A stretch of 64,000 bases of DNA from CAZTQN01 sp964615765 (lineage in GTDB: Bacteria; Planctomycetota; Phycisphaerae; Phycisphaerales; UBA1924). A program made the translations under genes and the position numbers. This document shows, piece by piece, positions 1 to 9,507 of the stretch. Every line of letters begins with the position of its first letter. Positions within the stretch are counted from its first letter, which is position 1. The stretch is from assembly GCA_964615765.1 (NCBI GenBank), contig CAZTQN010000013.1:1-64000 (forward strand), written 5' to 3'. The notes beneath the pieces are model-generated. The model had not been told where the DNA came from. It searched no databases and saw only the letters and a program-made list of their open reading frames with translations.

Positions 1-1
1 C

Positions 2-112
2 GACCAGCCGACGCCGGACGGGGGCGTGGTGGAATCGGTGTGGGTGCGGGCCCGCGTGGGCGGGCAGACGCGGACGGCGACGGTGATGGCGGGAAACCAG
101 CCGGCGCCGTGA
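2..112 (+). CDS. C-terminal end of a pilin-like protein (partial, 5' end outside window)
   Basis: An open frame runs from the window edge to a TGA at 110-112 and encodes 36 residues of a C-terminus. The end contains VRARVGGQTRTATV, which resembles VRVYAQIKAGTAKRTLSVEL in the next gene (an alternating strand with a short turn and basic-Thr pattern). The next ATG lies only 15 bases after the stop, behind an AAGGAA ribosome-binding sequence, so the two genes are probably cotranscribed. I infer another membrane-anchored pilin-like or minor-pilin-like protein. Its family cannot be identified from this fragment. Confidence 0.5.
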   Translation, partial: DQPTPDGGVVESVWVRARVGGQTRTATVMAGNQPAP

Positions 113-127
113 AGGAAGAACCGAGGC

Positions 128-1435
128 ATGCTTTCGCGGCGGGTTCGGAGTCATGGTCGGCATGGGAAAGCGCGGACGCCGCACGCGCGGCGCGGGGCCG
201 CGTACCTGCTGGTCATGGCGACGGCGACGATCGCCTCGGCGGTGGCGCTCGGGGCGATCGCGATCGCGCAGTCCGGTCAGCGGGCGGCGGTGACGGCGGC
301 GGACGCCGAGCGGGCCGCGATCGGCGCGATGAGCGCGCTGGAGATGACCACCGCGGGGATCAACGCCCATCGCGATTGGCGCACGCTCGCGGACGCGACC
401 GGCGGGGTTCGCTCGATCGACCTGGGCGAGGGGGTGGTGGGCTCGGTGATGATCCTTGACGAGCTCGACGGCGATCTGCTGGACAACGCGGCCCACAACG
501 TTCGGGTGTACGCGCAGATCAAGGCCGGGACGGCGAAGCGGACGCTAAGCGTTGAGCTGGAGCGCGAGCGCTGGGCCGGGCTGGATCTGCTCCGGTGCGG
601 GCTGCACTCGTACGGCGATGTGCGGATCAACGGGCCGGTGCAGGGCGGGCCGATCTCGAGCGCGGGGACGATCACTAACGCGGGGTCGGTGCTGGGGAGC
701 GTGGAGTGCGAGAGCATCACGGGCGGCGGGACGGTGTCGGGCACGACGACGACGGGGGCGGTGAGCAAGATGCCGCCGGCGAGCGATCTGTTCGCGCGAT
801 TGTCGTCGTCGTCGATGACGATCCCGGTGTCCGGGTCGTCGCCGACGATCGAGCGGATGCCGCTCGCGTCGAGCATCGCGGTGGGCGGGGCGTCGGCGTC
901 GTGGGCGTATCGGATCACGCTCACGCCGGGACAGACGCTCACGATCCGTCAGATTCGGATCGCGGCGACGCTGCTGATCGATGTGCCGGCGGGCGCTGTG
1001 CTGCAGATCATGGGGCCGATCCTGTGGACGCCGGCGTCGGCGGATCGGCCGGCGCTGGTCGTGCAGGCGGGCGTGGGCGCGGTGGTGCGGTTCACGGGGT
1101 CGACCGACAGCCTGTCGGAATCGGCGGCGGGCGCGAACTTCAACCCGCCGCTGGCGGCGTACGCGGGCTCAACGGACATGGACACGACCGACGTGTACCC
1201 GTCGGCGTTCGTGGGGGTGTATCAGATCAACGGATCGCGGGCGAGCGTGACGATCGAGGGGCATTGCCTGTTCTACGGGACGGTGGTGACGGACGCGCCG
1301 GTGACGCTCGAGGGGCCGGTGGCGTTCCAGCCGGACCTCGGGCTGTTGCAGTCGCCGCCCACGGGGTTTGAATCGACGCAGATGCGCCCGGTGCGCGGGT
1401 CCTTGCGGTGGGAGCGGGCCGACGCGATGCCGTGA
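128..1435 (+). CDS. Membrane-anchored pilin-like protein, PilX-like N-terminus, repetitive beta-rich body
   Basis: The 435-residue product starts with an Arg-rich segment followed by one hydrophobic stretch at about residues 25-47 (GAAYLLVMATATIASAVALG) and then a helical polar segment. This is the architecture of PilX/TadE-like minor pilins or secretion accessory proteins of planctomycetes. Residues 150-260 are Gly/Ser/Thr-rich with repeated short strands (for example VRINGPVQGG, then SSAGTITNAGSVLGSVECESI), suggesting a beta-roll. The ATG at 128 is preceded by AAGGAA. I see no enzymatic motif. It probably sits in the envelope with the upstream partial protein. The role is inferred only from architecture. 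Confidence 0.6.
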   Translation: MLSRRVRSHGRHGKARTPHARRGAAYLLVMATATIASAVALGAIAIAQSGQRAAVTAADAERAAIGAMSALEMTTAGINAHRDWRTLADATGGVRSIDLGEGVVGSVMILDELDGDLLDNAAHNVRVYAQIKAGTAKRTLSVELERERWAGLDLLRCGLHSYGDVRINGPVQGGPISSAGTITNAGSVLGSVECESITGGGTVSGTTTTGAVSKMPPASDLFARLSSSSMTIPVSGSSPTIERMPLASSIAVGGASASWAYRITLTPGQTLTIRQIRIAATLLIDVPAGAVLQIMGPILWTPASADRPALVVQAGVGAVVRFTGSTDSLSESAAGANFNPPLAAYAGSTDMDTTDVYPSAFVGVYQINGSRASVTIEGHCLFYGTVVTDAPVTLEGPVAFQPDLGLLQSPPTGFESTQMRPVRGSLRWERADAMP

Positions 1436-1480
1436 GGCCCGCGTGGCTCGCGGCGTGAACGAGCGGGCAGGCAGAATGGA

Positions 1481-3130
1481 TCAGGCGGCCTTGGCGACAT
1501 CGCCGGGGGCGGCCCCGGCGGCTTCGGCCTGGCGGGCGACCATGCGGTCGTACTCGGCGAAGTTCAGCCCGACGAAGATCTTGGCGAGGGTGGGGTCGAA
1601 CTGCACGCCGGCGTTGCGGTGGATCTCGACGAGCACCTTGGGGCGCGGCATGGCGGCGCGGTAGGAGCGGTTGGAGCTCATCGCGTCGAAGGTGTCGGCG
1701 AGCGCGATCATGCGGGCCATGAGGGGGATGCCCTCGCCGACGAGGCCGTGCGGGTAGCCGCGGCCGTCCCAGCGCTCGTGGTGGTGCAGCACCCCGGGCA
1801 GAACATCGCCGAAGAGCGGGATGTCCTTCAGGATGCGGTGCCCGATTTCCGGGTGCTTTTTGATGGCGGCGAACTCGTCGTCGGAGAGCTTGCCGGACTT
1901 GGTGAGGACGGCTTCGGGGACGCCGATTTTGCCGACGTCGTGGACGAGCCCGGCGATGCGGACGCGCTCGGCGTGCTCGGGCGTGAGCCCGGCGGCGCGG
2001 GCGAGTTGCCAGGAGAGGTGGGCGACGCGGTAGGAGTGACCGCTGGTGTAGCGGTCCTTGGCGTCGATCGAGCTGGTGAGGGCTTCGAGTGTGCCGAGGA
2101 AGAGGGCGCGCTGCTCGCTGTACAGCGCGGCGTTGTCGATGAACGCGCCGACGTAGCCGGCGGCGGCCTCGATGAGCTGGATGTCGTAGCTGGAGACCTG
2201 CGGGTCGTGCCCGCCTTTCTCGCACCCGAAGATGACGCCGACGACGCGGCCGGAACGGACGACGGGGTGGGCCAGGACCTGCCCGCAGTTGGGGATGGGT
2301 CGGCCGGCGAGTTCGGTGAGCACGCCGGTGCGGGCCCCGCGCTCCGGGTCGGCGGCGAATCGCTGGAGTTCGGCGGTGAGCCCGTCGGGCTCGGGGGCGT
2401 CGCCGCAGCCGAGCATGCGCCCGCGCACGCCGGTGGGGACGAGTTCGTCATCGGCGAACCAGGCGCCGATGCGCCCGAAGGCGAGCGTGCCCTGGATGCG
2501 TCGGCACATGCGCTCGACGAACTCGACCGGGTGGTGCAGGTCGTTCATCGAGCGGCCCATCGCGTAGAGCACGTCGATGGTCTCGAAGCAGTCGGCGAGC
2601 TGGTTGGTAAAGCCCTGAATGGTGGACTCGGACTCTTCGACCTGGGCGAGGTCCTGGGCCATCCAGGCCATGGCGTCGCGGAGGCAGTTGGCCGCCGTCT
2701 GCCCGAAGCGGGCCTTGGGGAGCAGGGCGCGGCGGACGGCGGTGGTCTCGAGGGTCGCCTCGGCGCAGGCGCAGGCGAGCAGTTCGCTCTCGAGCGCTTC
2801 GGGGGCCATGGCCAGCGCGACCAGGCTGCCGACACGCTCGCGCCGGCGGACTTCGGGCAGCACGACGCCCCAGGCGCCCGGGAAGATCATCGCGACGGAA
2901 GGCGCGGCGACGGTGTAGGACTGGGCGGCGACGCGGGAGATCGCGGCGGAGAAGACGCGCGTCGAGAACAGCAGGGAGAGCGGCGCGGGCTCGTCGGGCT
3001 CGTCGATGATGAGCCCGGCGTTGTCGCAGCGCCAGGTCGGAGCGCCCATGGCGCCGCAGCGTTGACGGATGGTCCGCACGGAACTGCCGCGGGTTTCGCG
3101 GAGGCCGGTGGGCGGTGGTTCGGGGATCAT
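1481..3130 (-). CDS. GAF and HD-GYP domain protein, probable cyclic-di-GMP phosphodiesterase
   Basis: The protein has 549 residues. The N-terminal 170 residues resemble no domain I can name. Residues about 180-335 look like a GAF domain (VVGVIFGCEKGG near 297, ending before the linker AALYSEQRALFLGTLEALTSS). Residues 340-525 form an HD-GYP domain: HSYRVAHLSW, the HD metal pair H397-D398 in LVHDVGK, HHHERWDGRGYP at 449-460 and ALADTFDAM. All the metal ligands expected of an active HD-GYP phosphodiesterase are present. These enzymes hydrolyse c-di-GMP to pGpG or GMP. It lies 25 bases downstream of the response regulator on the same strand, so the pair probably forms a signalling operon. Confidence 0.93.
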   Translation of the reverse strand: MIPEPPPTGLRETRGSSVRTIRQRCGAMGAPTWRCDNAGLIIDEPDEPAPLSLLFSTRVFSAAISRVAAQSYTVAAPSVAMIFPGAWGVVLPEVRRRERVGSLVALAMAPEALESELLACACAEATLETTAVRRALLPKARFGQTAANCLRDAMAWMAQDLAQVEESESTIQGFTNQLADCFETIDVLYAMGRSMNDLHHPVEFVERMCRRIQGTLAFGRIGAWFADDELVPTGVRGRMLGCGDAPEPDGLTAELQRFAADPERGARTGVLTELAGRPIPNCGQVLAHPVVRSGRVVGVIFGCEKGGHDPQVSSYDIQLIEAAAGYVGAFIDNAALYSEQRALFLGTLEALTSSIDAKDRYTSGHSYRVAHLSWQLARAAGLTPEHAERVRIAGLVHDVGKIGVPEAVLTKSGKLSDDEFAAIKKHPEIGHRILKDIPLFGDVLPGVLHHHERWDGRGYPHGLVGEGIPLMARMIALADTFDAMSSNRSYRAAMPRPKVLVEIHRNAGVQFDPTLAKIFVGLNFAEYDRMVARQAEAAGAAPGDVAKAA

Positions 3131-3155
3131 GTCAGGCCTCCGCGCGGCGGGAACA

Positions 3156-3572
3156 TCACGCGGCCCGGGCGGCGGGCTGCTGAGTCGGGAGGGGAGCGAG
3201 CACGTCCTTGACGAACGCGACGAGCTCGCGCACGCCGAACGGCTTGCTCATGACGCGCTTGATGTTGGTCTCGGCGAGCTGCTCGGGCGTGAGGATGTGC
3301 CCGCGGGCCGTGAGCAGCAGCACGGGGACCTGGCTGGTCCGCGGGTCGCGCTTCAGGTTGATCGCCAGTTGCAGCCCATTGACATAGGGCATCTGCAGGT
3401 CCGACACGACGGCGGCGGGGCGGGCGTCGACGGCGGCCTGGAAGGCCTCCTCGCCGTTGGTCGTCTCGATGACCGTGTACCCGGCGGCCCGCAGGCGATC
3501 GCCCACCACCAGCCGGATGGGCGGCTCGTCGTCGGCGACGATGATGGTGGGGGTAAATGCCTGGTTGGACAC
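3156..3572 (-). CDS. Single-domain response regulator (receiver only)
   Basis: The 138-residue product is a lone CheY-like receiver domain: acidic pair D14-D15 in IVADDEPP, phosphoacceptor D58 in VVSDLQMP, switch T88 in LLLTARG and conserved K110 in MSKPFG. It ends in a short Ala-rich tail with no output domain. It precedes the HD-GYP gene on the same strand, which suggests that its phosphorylation controls or accompanies c-di-GMP turnover by the neighbour. No histidine kinase is visible nearby, so its kinase must be encoded elsewhere. Confidence 0.93.
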   Translation of the reverse strand: MSNQAFTPTIIVADDEPPIRLVVGDRLRAAGYTVIETTNGEEAFQAAVDARPAAVVSDLQMPYVNGLQLAINLKRDPRTSQVPVLLLTARGHILTPEQLAETNIKRVMSKPFGVRELVAFVKDVLAPLPTQQPAARAA

Positions 3573-3914
3573 CGCAAGGACTCCGTGGTCGAAGGGCCGG
3601 ATGAGATCGGGCGTGCGGGGGCGTGCGCTCGGCGTGTTCCCAAGACGGGCCGCATGTGCCCAGGGGACATCGCGCTACCTCTGGCGCGACAGGCGCATGC
3701 CCGCTGAGCGTCACAACCGGCCCGCGCGGCAAGGCCCGCCACGCGTGGTTCCCAGAACCCGCCGCGTGCGCCCGAGAACGACCCGCGAAGACCGCTTATC
3801 CGACGGTTGCGGCGTGCGCTCGCGGCGTTACCGGGCCGGGTGAACCGGGCGCGGCGTGCCCGCGGGGCACGTCCCATCACGCGCGGGGGCTTTCGGCACG
3901 TCCAATACTCCGGC
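3573..3914. other. Divergent intergenic region between response regulator and repair cluster
   Basis: About 340 bases separate the leftward response regulator from the rightward exonuclease gene, so both promoters should lie here. The stretch is GC-rich with Arg/Pro-type codons in every frame. I see no convincing -35/-10 pair, SOS box or structured RNA. The frame of the exonuclease stays open back to 3807, but that part reads as a low-complexity basic peptide and is not included in the gene. Confidence 0.5.
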
Positions 3915-5045
3915 GTGCCCGCACCGCCCGATAGCCCGCGACCGGCGCTGGACCCGGCCCGCGACCTTGTGGAGATGACCCCGCAGGGGCTGTTCTGCCG
4001 GGAGGGCGGCTTTCACATCGACCCCTGGCAGCCCGTCGCAAGGGCCGTCGTCACGCACGCGCACTCGGACCACGCCTCGGCGGGCTCGGGCGCGTACCTG
4101 TGCAGCCGGCGGGGCGTCGGCGTGCTCGGGCTGCGCGTCGGCACGCCGGAACGGGTGAGCGGATTGGCGTGGGGAGAGGCGGTCGAACTCGGCTCGGTCC
4201 GCGTGTCGCTGCACCCGGCGGGGCACATCCTCGGGTCGGCGCAGGTGCGGATCGAGCGTGTCGGCGGCAACAGCGGGCCGCGCGGACGCGTGTGCGTCAT
4301 CAGCGGCGACTACAAGACCGACCCCGACCCGACATGCGACGCCTTCGAGCCCGTGGCCTGTCACACGTTCATCAGCGAGAGCACCTTCGGCCTGCCCATC
4401 TACCGATGGACGGATCAGCGGCGTGTGATGGACGATCTCAACGCGTGGTGGCGGGAGAACCAGGCGGCCATGCGCACGAGCCTGGTGCTCGCGTACGCGC
4501 TGGGCAAGGCGCAGCGCGTGCTCGCGGGGCTGGACCGGTCGATCGGGCCGATCGGCGCGCACGGGTCGGTGCGGGCGATGACGGCGCTGTACCGGGATCA
4601 GGGGATCGACCTGCCGGAGATCGTGACGCCGGGCGAACCGGGAGCAGCGGACGTGCGCGGCGTGGGTCTTGTCGTGGCCCCGCCGTCGGTCGTCGGCACG
4701 CCCTGGCTCCGGCGCCTGGCCAGCGGCAAAGCCGAGGGCGTCGCGACGGCGATGGCGTCGGGGTGGATGCGCGTGCGGGGGTCCCGACGTCGGCAGGCGA
4801 TCGACCGGGGCTTCGTGCTCTCCGATCACGCCGACTGGCCCGCGCTGCACGCGGCGATCACCGCGACCGGGGCCGAGCGCGTCGGCGTGACGCACGGATC
4901 GATCGGGCCGATGGTGCGCACGCTGCGCGAGCGCGGGCTGGACGCCTTCGGCGTGCCCACGCGGTTCACGGGCGAAACCGCCGAGGACTCCGACGAGCCC
5001 GTCGGCCCGGGCGAAGTCACCACACCCAGCGGAGCGGGCCCATGA
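3915..5045 (+). CDS. Ligase-associated DNA exonuclease (metallo-beta-lactamase/beta-CASP type)
   Basis: The 376-residue protein belongs to the bacterial ligase-associated exonuclease family, related to Artemis/SNM1 and CPSF73. The segment MTPQGLFCREGGFHIDPW leads into the metal motif HAHSDH at about 48-53, followed by LHPAGHILGSAQV and VISGDYKTDPDPTCDAFEP. These are typical of the family, which uses two metal ions to degrade DNA ends. A later FVLSDHADWPAL supplies the beta-CASP His-Asp pair. The start is taken at GTG 3915. ATG 3975 (MTPQGL) is the alternative, and family members usually have a little sequence before it. The stop overlaps the ligase start (ATGA at 5042-5045). Confidence 0.9.
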   Translation: MPAPPDSPRPALDPARDLVEMTPQGLFCREGGFHIDPWQPVARAVVTHAHSDHASAGSGAYLCSRRGVGVLGLRVGTPERVSGLAWGEAVELGSVRVSLHPAGHILGSAQVRIERVGGNSGPRGRVCVISGDYKTDPDPTCDAFEPVACHTFISESTFGLPIYRWTDQRRVMDDLNAWWRENQAAMRTSLVLAYALGKAQRVLAGLDRSIGPIGAHGSVRAMTALYRDQGIDLPEIVTPGEPGAADVRGVGLVVAPPSVVGTPWLRRLASGKAEGVATAMASGWMRVRGSRRRQAIDRGFVLSDHADWPALHAAITATGAERVGVTHGSIGPMVRTLRERGLDAFGVPTRFTGETAEDSDEPVGPGEVTTPSGAGP

Positions 5046-6751
5046 ACCGCTTCACACGCCTCATCCTTGAACTGGACCGGACCAACAAATCCGGCGAGAA
5101 GCTTGCGGCGATCGAGCGGTACTTTCAGGAAGCGCCGGCGGCCGACGCGGCGTGGGCGATCACGCTGCTCTCCGGCCAGCGGCTGAAGCGGGCGCTGAAG
5201 ACCGGGACACTCGTCGAGGCGGCGCTCCGCGCGACGGGCGTGCCGGCGTGGTTGTTCGATGAGTGCGTGCAGGCGGTGGGCGACCTGTCGGAGACGATCG
5301 CGCTGCTGCTGCCCGAGCGAGCGGCCGACAGCGGCGGCACCGTGAACGGGTCGATGGCGCTGCACCAGTTGATCGAAGAAAGGATCGTGCCGCTGGCGCG
5401 GTTGGACGATGAGCGGGGCGTGGCGCTGTTGATGGACACGTGGGCCGCGCTCGGGCCGGATGAGCGGTTCGTGTTCAACAAACTGGTGCGGGGCAACTTC
5501 CGGCTGGGTGTGCAGCGCCGGATGATCGTGCGGGCGCTGGCGTCGGCGAAAGGGCTCGACGCGGACCTGCTCGAGCATCGGCTGTCGGGCGGGTTCAAGC
5601 CGACGGTGCAGGCGTATGTCGCGCTGACGGGCGCGCAGAACGACGCCGACCTGGCGGCCCGGCCGTACCCATTCTGCCTGGCGCAGCAACTCGACGACCC
5701 GCCGGAGACCCTGGGCGACATCGCGGCGTGGCAGGTGGAACTGAAGTGGGACGGCATACGTGCTCAGGTGCTGCGCCGGAAGGCGGCGCCGGTGGCGCTG
5801 TGGTCTCGCGGCGAGGAACTGGTGACGGGTCAGTTCCCGGAAGTGGCGACCGCCGCGGTCATGCTGCCCGAGGGCACGGTGCTCGACGGCGAGATCCTCG
5901 CGTGGGACTTTTCGCAGCCCGACGTGCCGACGGCGCGCCCGCTGTCGTTCAACGACCTGCAGCAGCGCCTCAACCGCAAGCACGTGCAGCCCGGGCTGTT
6001 CGACGCACGCGGCGTGGCGTTTGTCGCGTTTGATGTGCTGGAGCACGCGGGCGTCGATATTCGCACCACGCCGCTGCGCGAGCGGCTGACATTGCTGCGC
6101 GGGATCGTCGCGCCGCTGACGGCCCGCACGGGCGGCGTGCTGCGGCTGCCGCCGACGCTGAGCCCGGCGGGCTGGAGCGCGGTCGCGGAGATCCGTCGTA
6201 TGGCCCGCGAGCGGTACGGGGCCGAGGGCGTGATGGTCAAACTGCTGGAGAGCCGCTATCACGTCGGGCGGATCGCGGGCGGGTCGATCGAGAAGGGCGC
6301 GGAGGCGGGGTGGTGGAAGTGGAAGACCAGCCCGTACGCCGTCGACGCGGTGCTGATCTATGCGCAGCCGGGGACGGGCAAGCGGGCCGGGCTGTTCAGC
6401 GATCAGACCTTCGGCGTGTGGGACCCGGCCCCGCCGCCGGCGCCGGGCGCGCGGCTGGTGCCGTTCGCGAAGGCGTATTCCGGGCTGACCAACGAAGAGC
6501 TATCGCGCGTGGACCGGTTCATCCGGGCCAACACGACGGGGCGGACGGGCCCGGTGCGCATGGTCGCGCCGGAACTGGTGTTCGAGATCGCGTTCGAGGG
6601 GATCCAGGAATCGACGCGGCACGCGTCGGGGATCGCGGTGCGGTTCCCGCGGATCGCGCGGTGGCGCACGGACAAGACGGCGGCCCAGGCCGACACGATC
6701 GCGACGCTGCGCGGGCTGTTGCGCCAGGCCGAGCGGGGGGCCGAGGCATGA
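5042..6751 (+). CDS. ATP-dependent DNA ligase (bacterial ligase-associated-cluster type)
   Basis: The product has 569 residues. The N-terminal 200 residues are the helical DNA-binding domain (TLLSGQRLKRAL, FNKLVRGNFRLGV). The adenylation domain carries the nucleotidyl-transfer lysine K235 in motif I ELKWDGIRAQ, followed by WSRGEE, LDGEILAWD, FDVLEHAG, EGVMVKLL and WWKWK (motifs III to V). The C-terminal part is the OB fold ending in RFPRIARWRTDK, as in LIG1-like ligases. There is no polymerase or phosphoesterase domain, so it is not LigD. It should seal nicks using ATP. The gene overlaps both the exonuclease upstream and the helicase downstream by four bases (ATGA), which implies translational coupling. 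Confidence 0.95.
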   Translation: MNRFTRLILELDRTNKSGEKLAAIERYFQEAPAADAAWAITLLSGQRLKRALKTGTLVEAALRATGVPAWLFDECVQAVGDLSETIALLLPERAADSGGTVNGSMALHQLIEERIVPLARLDDERGVALLMDTWAALGPDERFVFNKLVRGNFRLGVQRRMIVRALASAKGLDADLLEHRLSGGFKPTVQAYVALTGAQNDADLAARPYPFCLAQQLDDPPETLGDIAAWQVELKWDGIRAQVLRRKAAPVALWSRGEELVTGQFPEVATAAVMLPEGTVLDGEILAWDFSQPDVPTARPLSFNDLQQRLNRKHVQPGLFDARGVAFVAFDVLEHAGVDIRTTPLRERLTLLRGIVAPLTARTGGVLRLPPTLSPAGWSAVAEIRRMARERYGAEGVMVKLLESRYHVGRIAGGSIEKGAEAGWWKWKTSPYAVDAVLIYAQPGTGKRAGLFSDQTFGVWDPAPPPAPGARLVPFAKAYSGLTNEELSRVDRFIRANTTGRTGPVRMVAPELVFEIAFEGIQESTRHASGIAVRFPRIARWRTDKTAAQADTIATLRGLLRQAERGAEA

Positions 6752-9507
6752 GCGCCGAGATGGGTGATCGAGCACGCGGGCGGGCGGGCGCGGGCGAAGC
6801 GTGGCTGCCCGCGCCGGTGTCGGCGTATTTCGCGTCGCGCGGGTGGACGCCGTTCGCGTATCAGGAGCAGGCGTGGCGGGCGTACCTCGACGCGGACGGA
6901 GTGGGCGGGGCGGGCGGGCTGATCCACGCGCCGACGGGCGTGGGCAAGACGATGGCGGCGTTTCTCGGGCCGGTGATCGAGCGGCTGCTGCGCCCGCCGG
7001 AGGTCGCGAGCGCGGACGAAGCGCCCGCGCCCGCGCGCGGCACGGGCACGCGGCGCCGGGCGGTGTCGGCCGGCGTGTTCGACCCGCTCACGGTGCTGTG
7101 GGTCACGCCGCTCAGGGCGCTGGCGAGCGACACCGCGTCATCGCTCGAAGAAGCGGTGCGCGGCGTGAACCGGCACGCGGGACGCGGGGGGCGCGAGGGC
7201 GGCGGGGGGGGTGGGGGTGTGCCGTGGTCCGTGCAGATGCGCACCGGCGACACGCCGCAGAGCGTGCGGGCCAAGCAGAAAGAGCGCCTGCCGAGTGTGC
7301 TGGTGACCACGCCGGAGAGCCTGACGCTGCTGCTCTCATACCCCGACGCGCGGGAGCGGTTCACGCGCCTGCGCTGCGTCGTCGCGGACGAGTGGCACGA
7401 ACTGATGGCCTCCAAGCGCGGGGTGCAGCTCGAGCTCGCGCTGGCGCGCCTGCGCCGGTGGACGCCGGGGCTGCGGACGTGGGGCGTATCGGCGACGCTG
7501 GGGAACCTGGAGCAGGCCCTGGACGTGCTGCTGGGCGCGGGGTCGAGCGCGCGGGGCGTGCTCATCCGCGGCGACATGCCCAAGGCGCTCGACATCGCCA
7601 CGCTCATCCCGCCCGACATCGAGCGCTTCCCGTGGGCGGGGCACCTGGGGATCAAGCTCGTCGACGCGGTGGCGGCGGCGGTGGATGAGCGGCGCTCGAC
7701 GCTGCTGTTCACCAACACGCGCTCGCAGGCGGAGATCTGGTTCGGGCGGCTGCTGCAGGAGCGCGAGGATCTGGTCGGCGCGATGGCGATCCATCACGGG
7801 TCGCTGGATCGCGGGATCCGCGCGGAGGTGGAGAAACTGCTCGCCGCGGGGCGGCTGCGGTGCGTGGTGTGCACGTCGAGCCTGGACCTGGGCGTCGACT
7901 TTCAGCCGGTGGACCAGGTGCTGCAACTGGGCAGCCCGAAGGGTGTGGCGCGGTTGCTGCAGCGGGCCGGGCGCAGCGGTCACAAGCCGGGCGCGACCAG
8001 CCGCGTGCTGGGCGTCCCGACCAGCGCGATGGAACTGATCGAGTTCGCCGCGGCCCGGGACGCGGCCTTGGCGGGGCGCGTCGAATCGCGCCCGCCGATC
8101 GAGCGCCCGCTCGACGTGCTGGTGCAGCACCTGGTCACCATCGCGTGCGCCGGCGGCTTTGTTGAGGACGATCTGAAGCGCGAGGTGCGCTCGACGTACG
8201 CGTTCGCGCGGCTGGACGATGATGACTGGGACTGGTGCATGGACTTCGTGCGGCGCGGCGGGTCGGCCCTGCGGGCCTATCCGCAGTACGCCCGCGTCGT
8301 CGAGCGCGACGGCCACTGGGTGGTCGCGTCCGACCGCGCGGCCCGGGCGCACCGCATGACAATCGGCACGATCACCGGCGAGACGTCGCTGGCGGTGAAG
8401 TACACCTCGGGCAAGACGCTCGGGAACATCGAGGAAGGGTTCCTGACCAAGATCGTGCCGGGGGACCGCTTCGTGTTCGCCGGGCGCGTGCTGGAACTGG
8501 TGCGCGTGCGCGACAACACGGTGTTCGTACGCAAGACCAACCGTCGGACGGGGATCGTGCCGCGGTGGGACGGCGGGCGGTTCAGCCTGTCGACGCAGCT
8601 CGCCGACGCGGTCCGCGATCGGCTCGATCAGGCGCGGCGGGGCATCTACGACGGGCCGGAGATGGAATCGCTGCGGCCCTTGCTGGAGGTGCAGGCGCGG
8701 TGGTCGGCGCTGCCGGGGCCGGACGAACTGCTGGTGGAGCAGATCGCGACGCGCGACGCGTTCAACCTGATGCTGTACCCGTTCGCGGGGCGGACGGTGC
8801 ACGAGGGGCTGGGGGCGCTGCTCGCGCACCGGCTGACGCAGGTCTCGCCGCGGACGGTGACGTCGAGCGTGAGCGACTACGGCATCTGCCTGGCGTCGAA
8901 CGAGCCGGTGAAGGCCGACGAGGCGCTGCTGCGGCGCCTGCTCTCGCCGGAGCGGCTGGTGGACGACCTGGTGGTGTGCATCAACGCGGGGCTCTTGGCG
9001 CGTCGGCAGTTCCGCGATATCGCGCGGATCGCCGGGCTGGTGACGCACGGCTTTCCCGGTCAGCGCACGCCGGCGCGGCATCTGCAGGCTTCGAGCGAGA
9101 TGTTCTTCGATGTGTTCGAGGAGTTCGACCCGGGCAACCGGCTGCTCGAGCAGTCGCGGCGCGAGGTGATGGAGCGACAGCTCGATGTGACGCGACTGCA
9201 GGGCGCGCTGGAGCGGGCCGGGCGGTCGACGCTGCGGATCACGCGGCCGGCGCAGCTCACGCCGATGGCGTTCCCGATCTGGGCCGAGCGGCTGCGGGCC
9301 AACACACTCTCGAGCGAGAAGTTCGAGCAGATGATCGGACGGATGGTGGTGGAGTTGGAAGCGCGGGCGGCGGGCGCGGCGCCGAGCGATGCCGCGGAGA
9401 AGAGCGTCGATCTACCATCGCCCACGGCGCGCGAGGACGGCGTCGCAGGGGCGGGCGGGCGGACGCGGACGAGGGGCAGACGTGGTCGACGTGCGCTGGG
9501 GCGGTGA
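6748..9507 (+). CDS. Ligase-associated DEXH-box helicase (Lhr-like superfamily 2)
   Basis: The protein has 919 residues. Motif I HAPTGVGKT is at 60-68, followed by TPLRALASD, TTPESLTLLL, the DEWH motif II at 214-217 and SATLGN (motif III). The second RecA domain has HHGSLDR, TSSLDLGVDF and RAGRSGHKPG (motif VI). The long C-terminal region (YTSGKTLGNIEEGF, FVFAGRVLEL, then winged-helix and Lhr-core segments) matches Lhr-type 3'-5' helicases. A Gly-rich loop (about residues 145-158) is low complexity. It presumably unwinds or remodels damaged DNA for the exonuclease and ligase encoded just upstream. The start is ATG 6748 inside the ligase stop. Confidence 0.94.
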   Translation: MSAEMGDRARGRAGAGEAWLPAPVSAYFASRGWTPFAYQEQAWRAYLDADGVGGAGGLIHAPTGVGKTMAAFLGPVIERLLRPPEVASADEAPAPARGTGTRRRAVSAGVFDPLTVLWVTPLRALASDTASSLEEAVRGVNRHAGRGGREGGGGGGGVPWSVQMRTGDTPQSVRAKQKERLPSVLVTTPESLTLLLSYPDARERFTRLRCVVADEWHELMASKRGVQLELALARLRRWTPGLRTWGVSATLGNLEQALDVLLGAGSSARGVLIRGDMPKALDIATLIPPDIERFPWAGHLGIKLVDAVAAAVDERRSTLLFTNTRSQAEIWFGRLLQEREDLVGAMAIHHGSLDRGIRAEVEKLLAAGRLRCVVCTSSLDLGVDFQPVDQVLQLGSPKGVARLLQRAGRSGHKPGATSRVLGVPTSAMELIEFAAARDAALAGRVESRPPIERPLDVLVQHLVTIACAGGFVEDDLKREVRSTYAFARLDDDDWDWCMDFVRRGGSALRAYPQYARVVERDGHWVVASDRAARAHRMTIGTITGETSLAVKYTSGKTLGNIEEGFLTKIVPGDRFVFAGRVLELVRVRDNTVFVRKTNRRTGIVPRWDGGRFSLSTQLADAVRDRLDQARRGIYDGPEMESLRPLLEVQARWSALPGPDELLVEQIATRDAFNLMLYPFAGRTVHEGLGALLAHRLTQVSPRTVTSSVSDYGICLASNEPVKADEALLRRLLSPERLVDDLVVCINAGLLARRQFRDIARIAGLVTHGFPGQRTPARHLQASSEMFFDVFEEFDPGNRLLEQSRREVMERQLDVTRLQGALERAGRSTLRITRPAQLTPMAFPIWAERLRANTLSSEKFEQMIGRMVVELEARAAGAAPSDAAEKSVDLPSPTAREDGVAGAGGRTRTRGRRGRRALGR

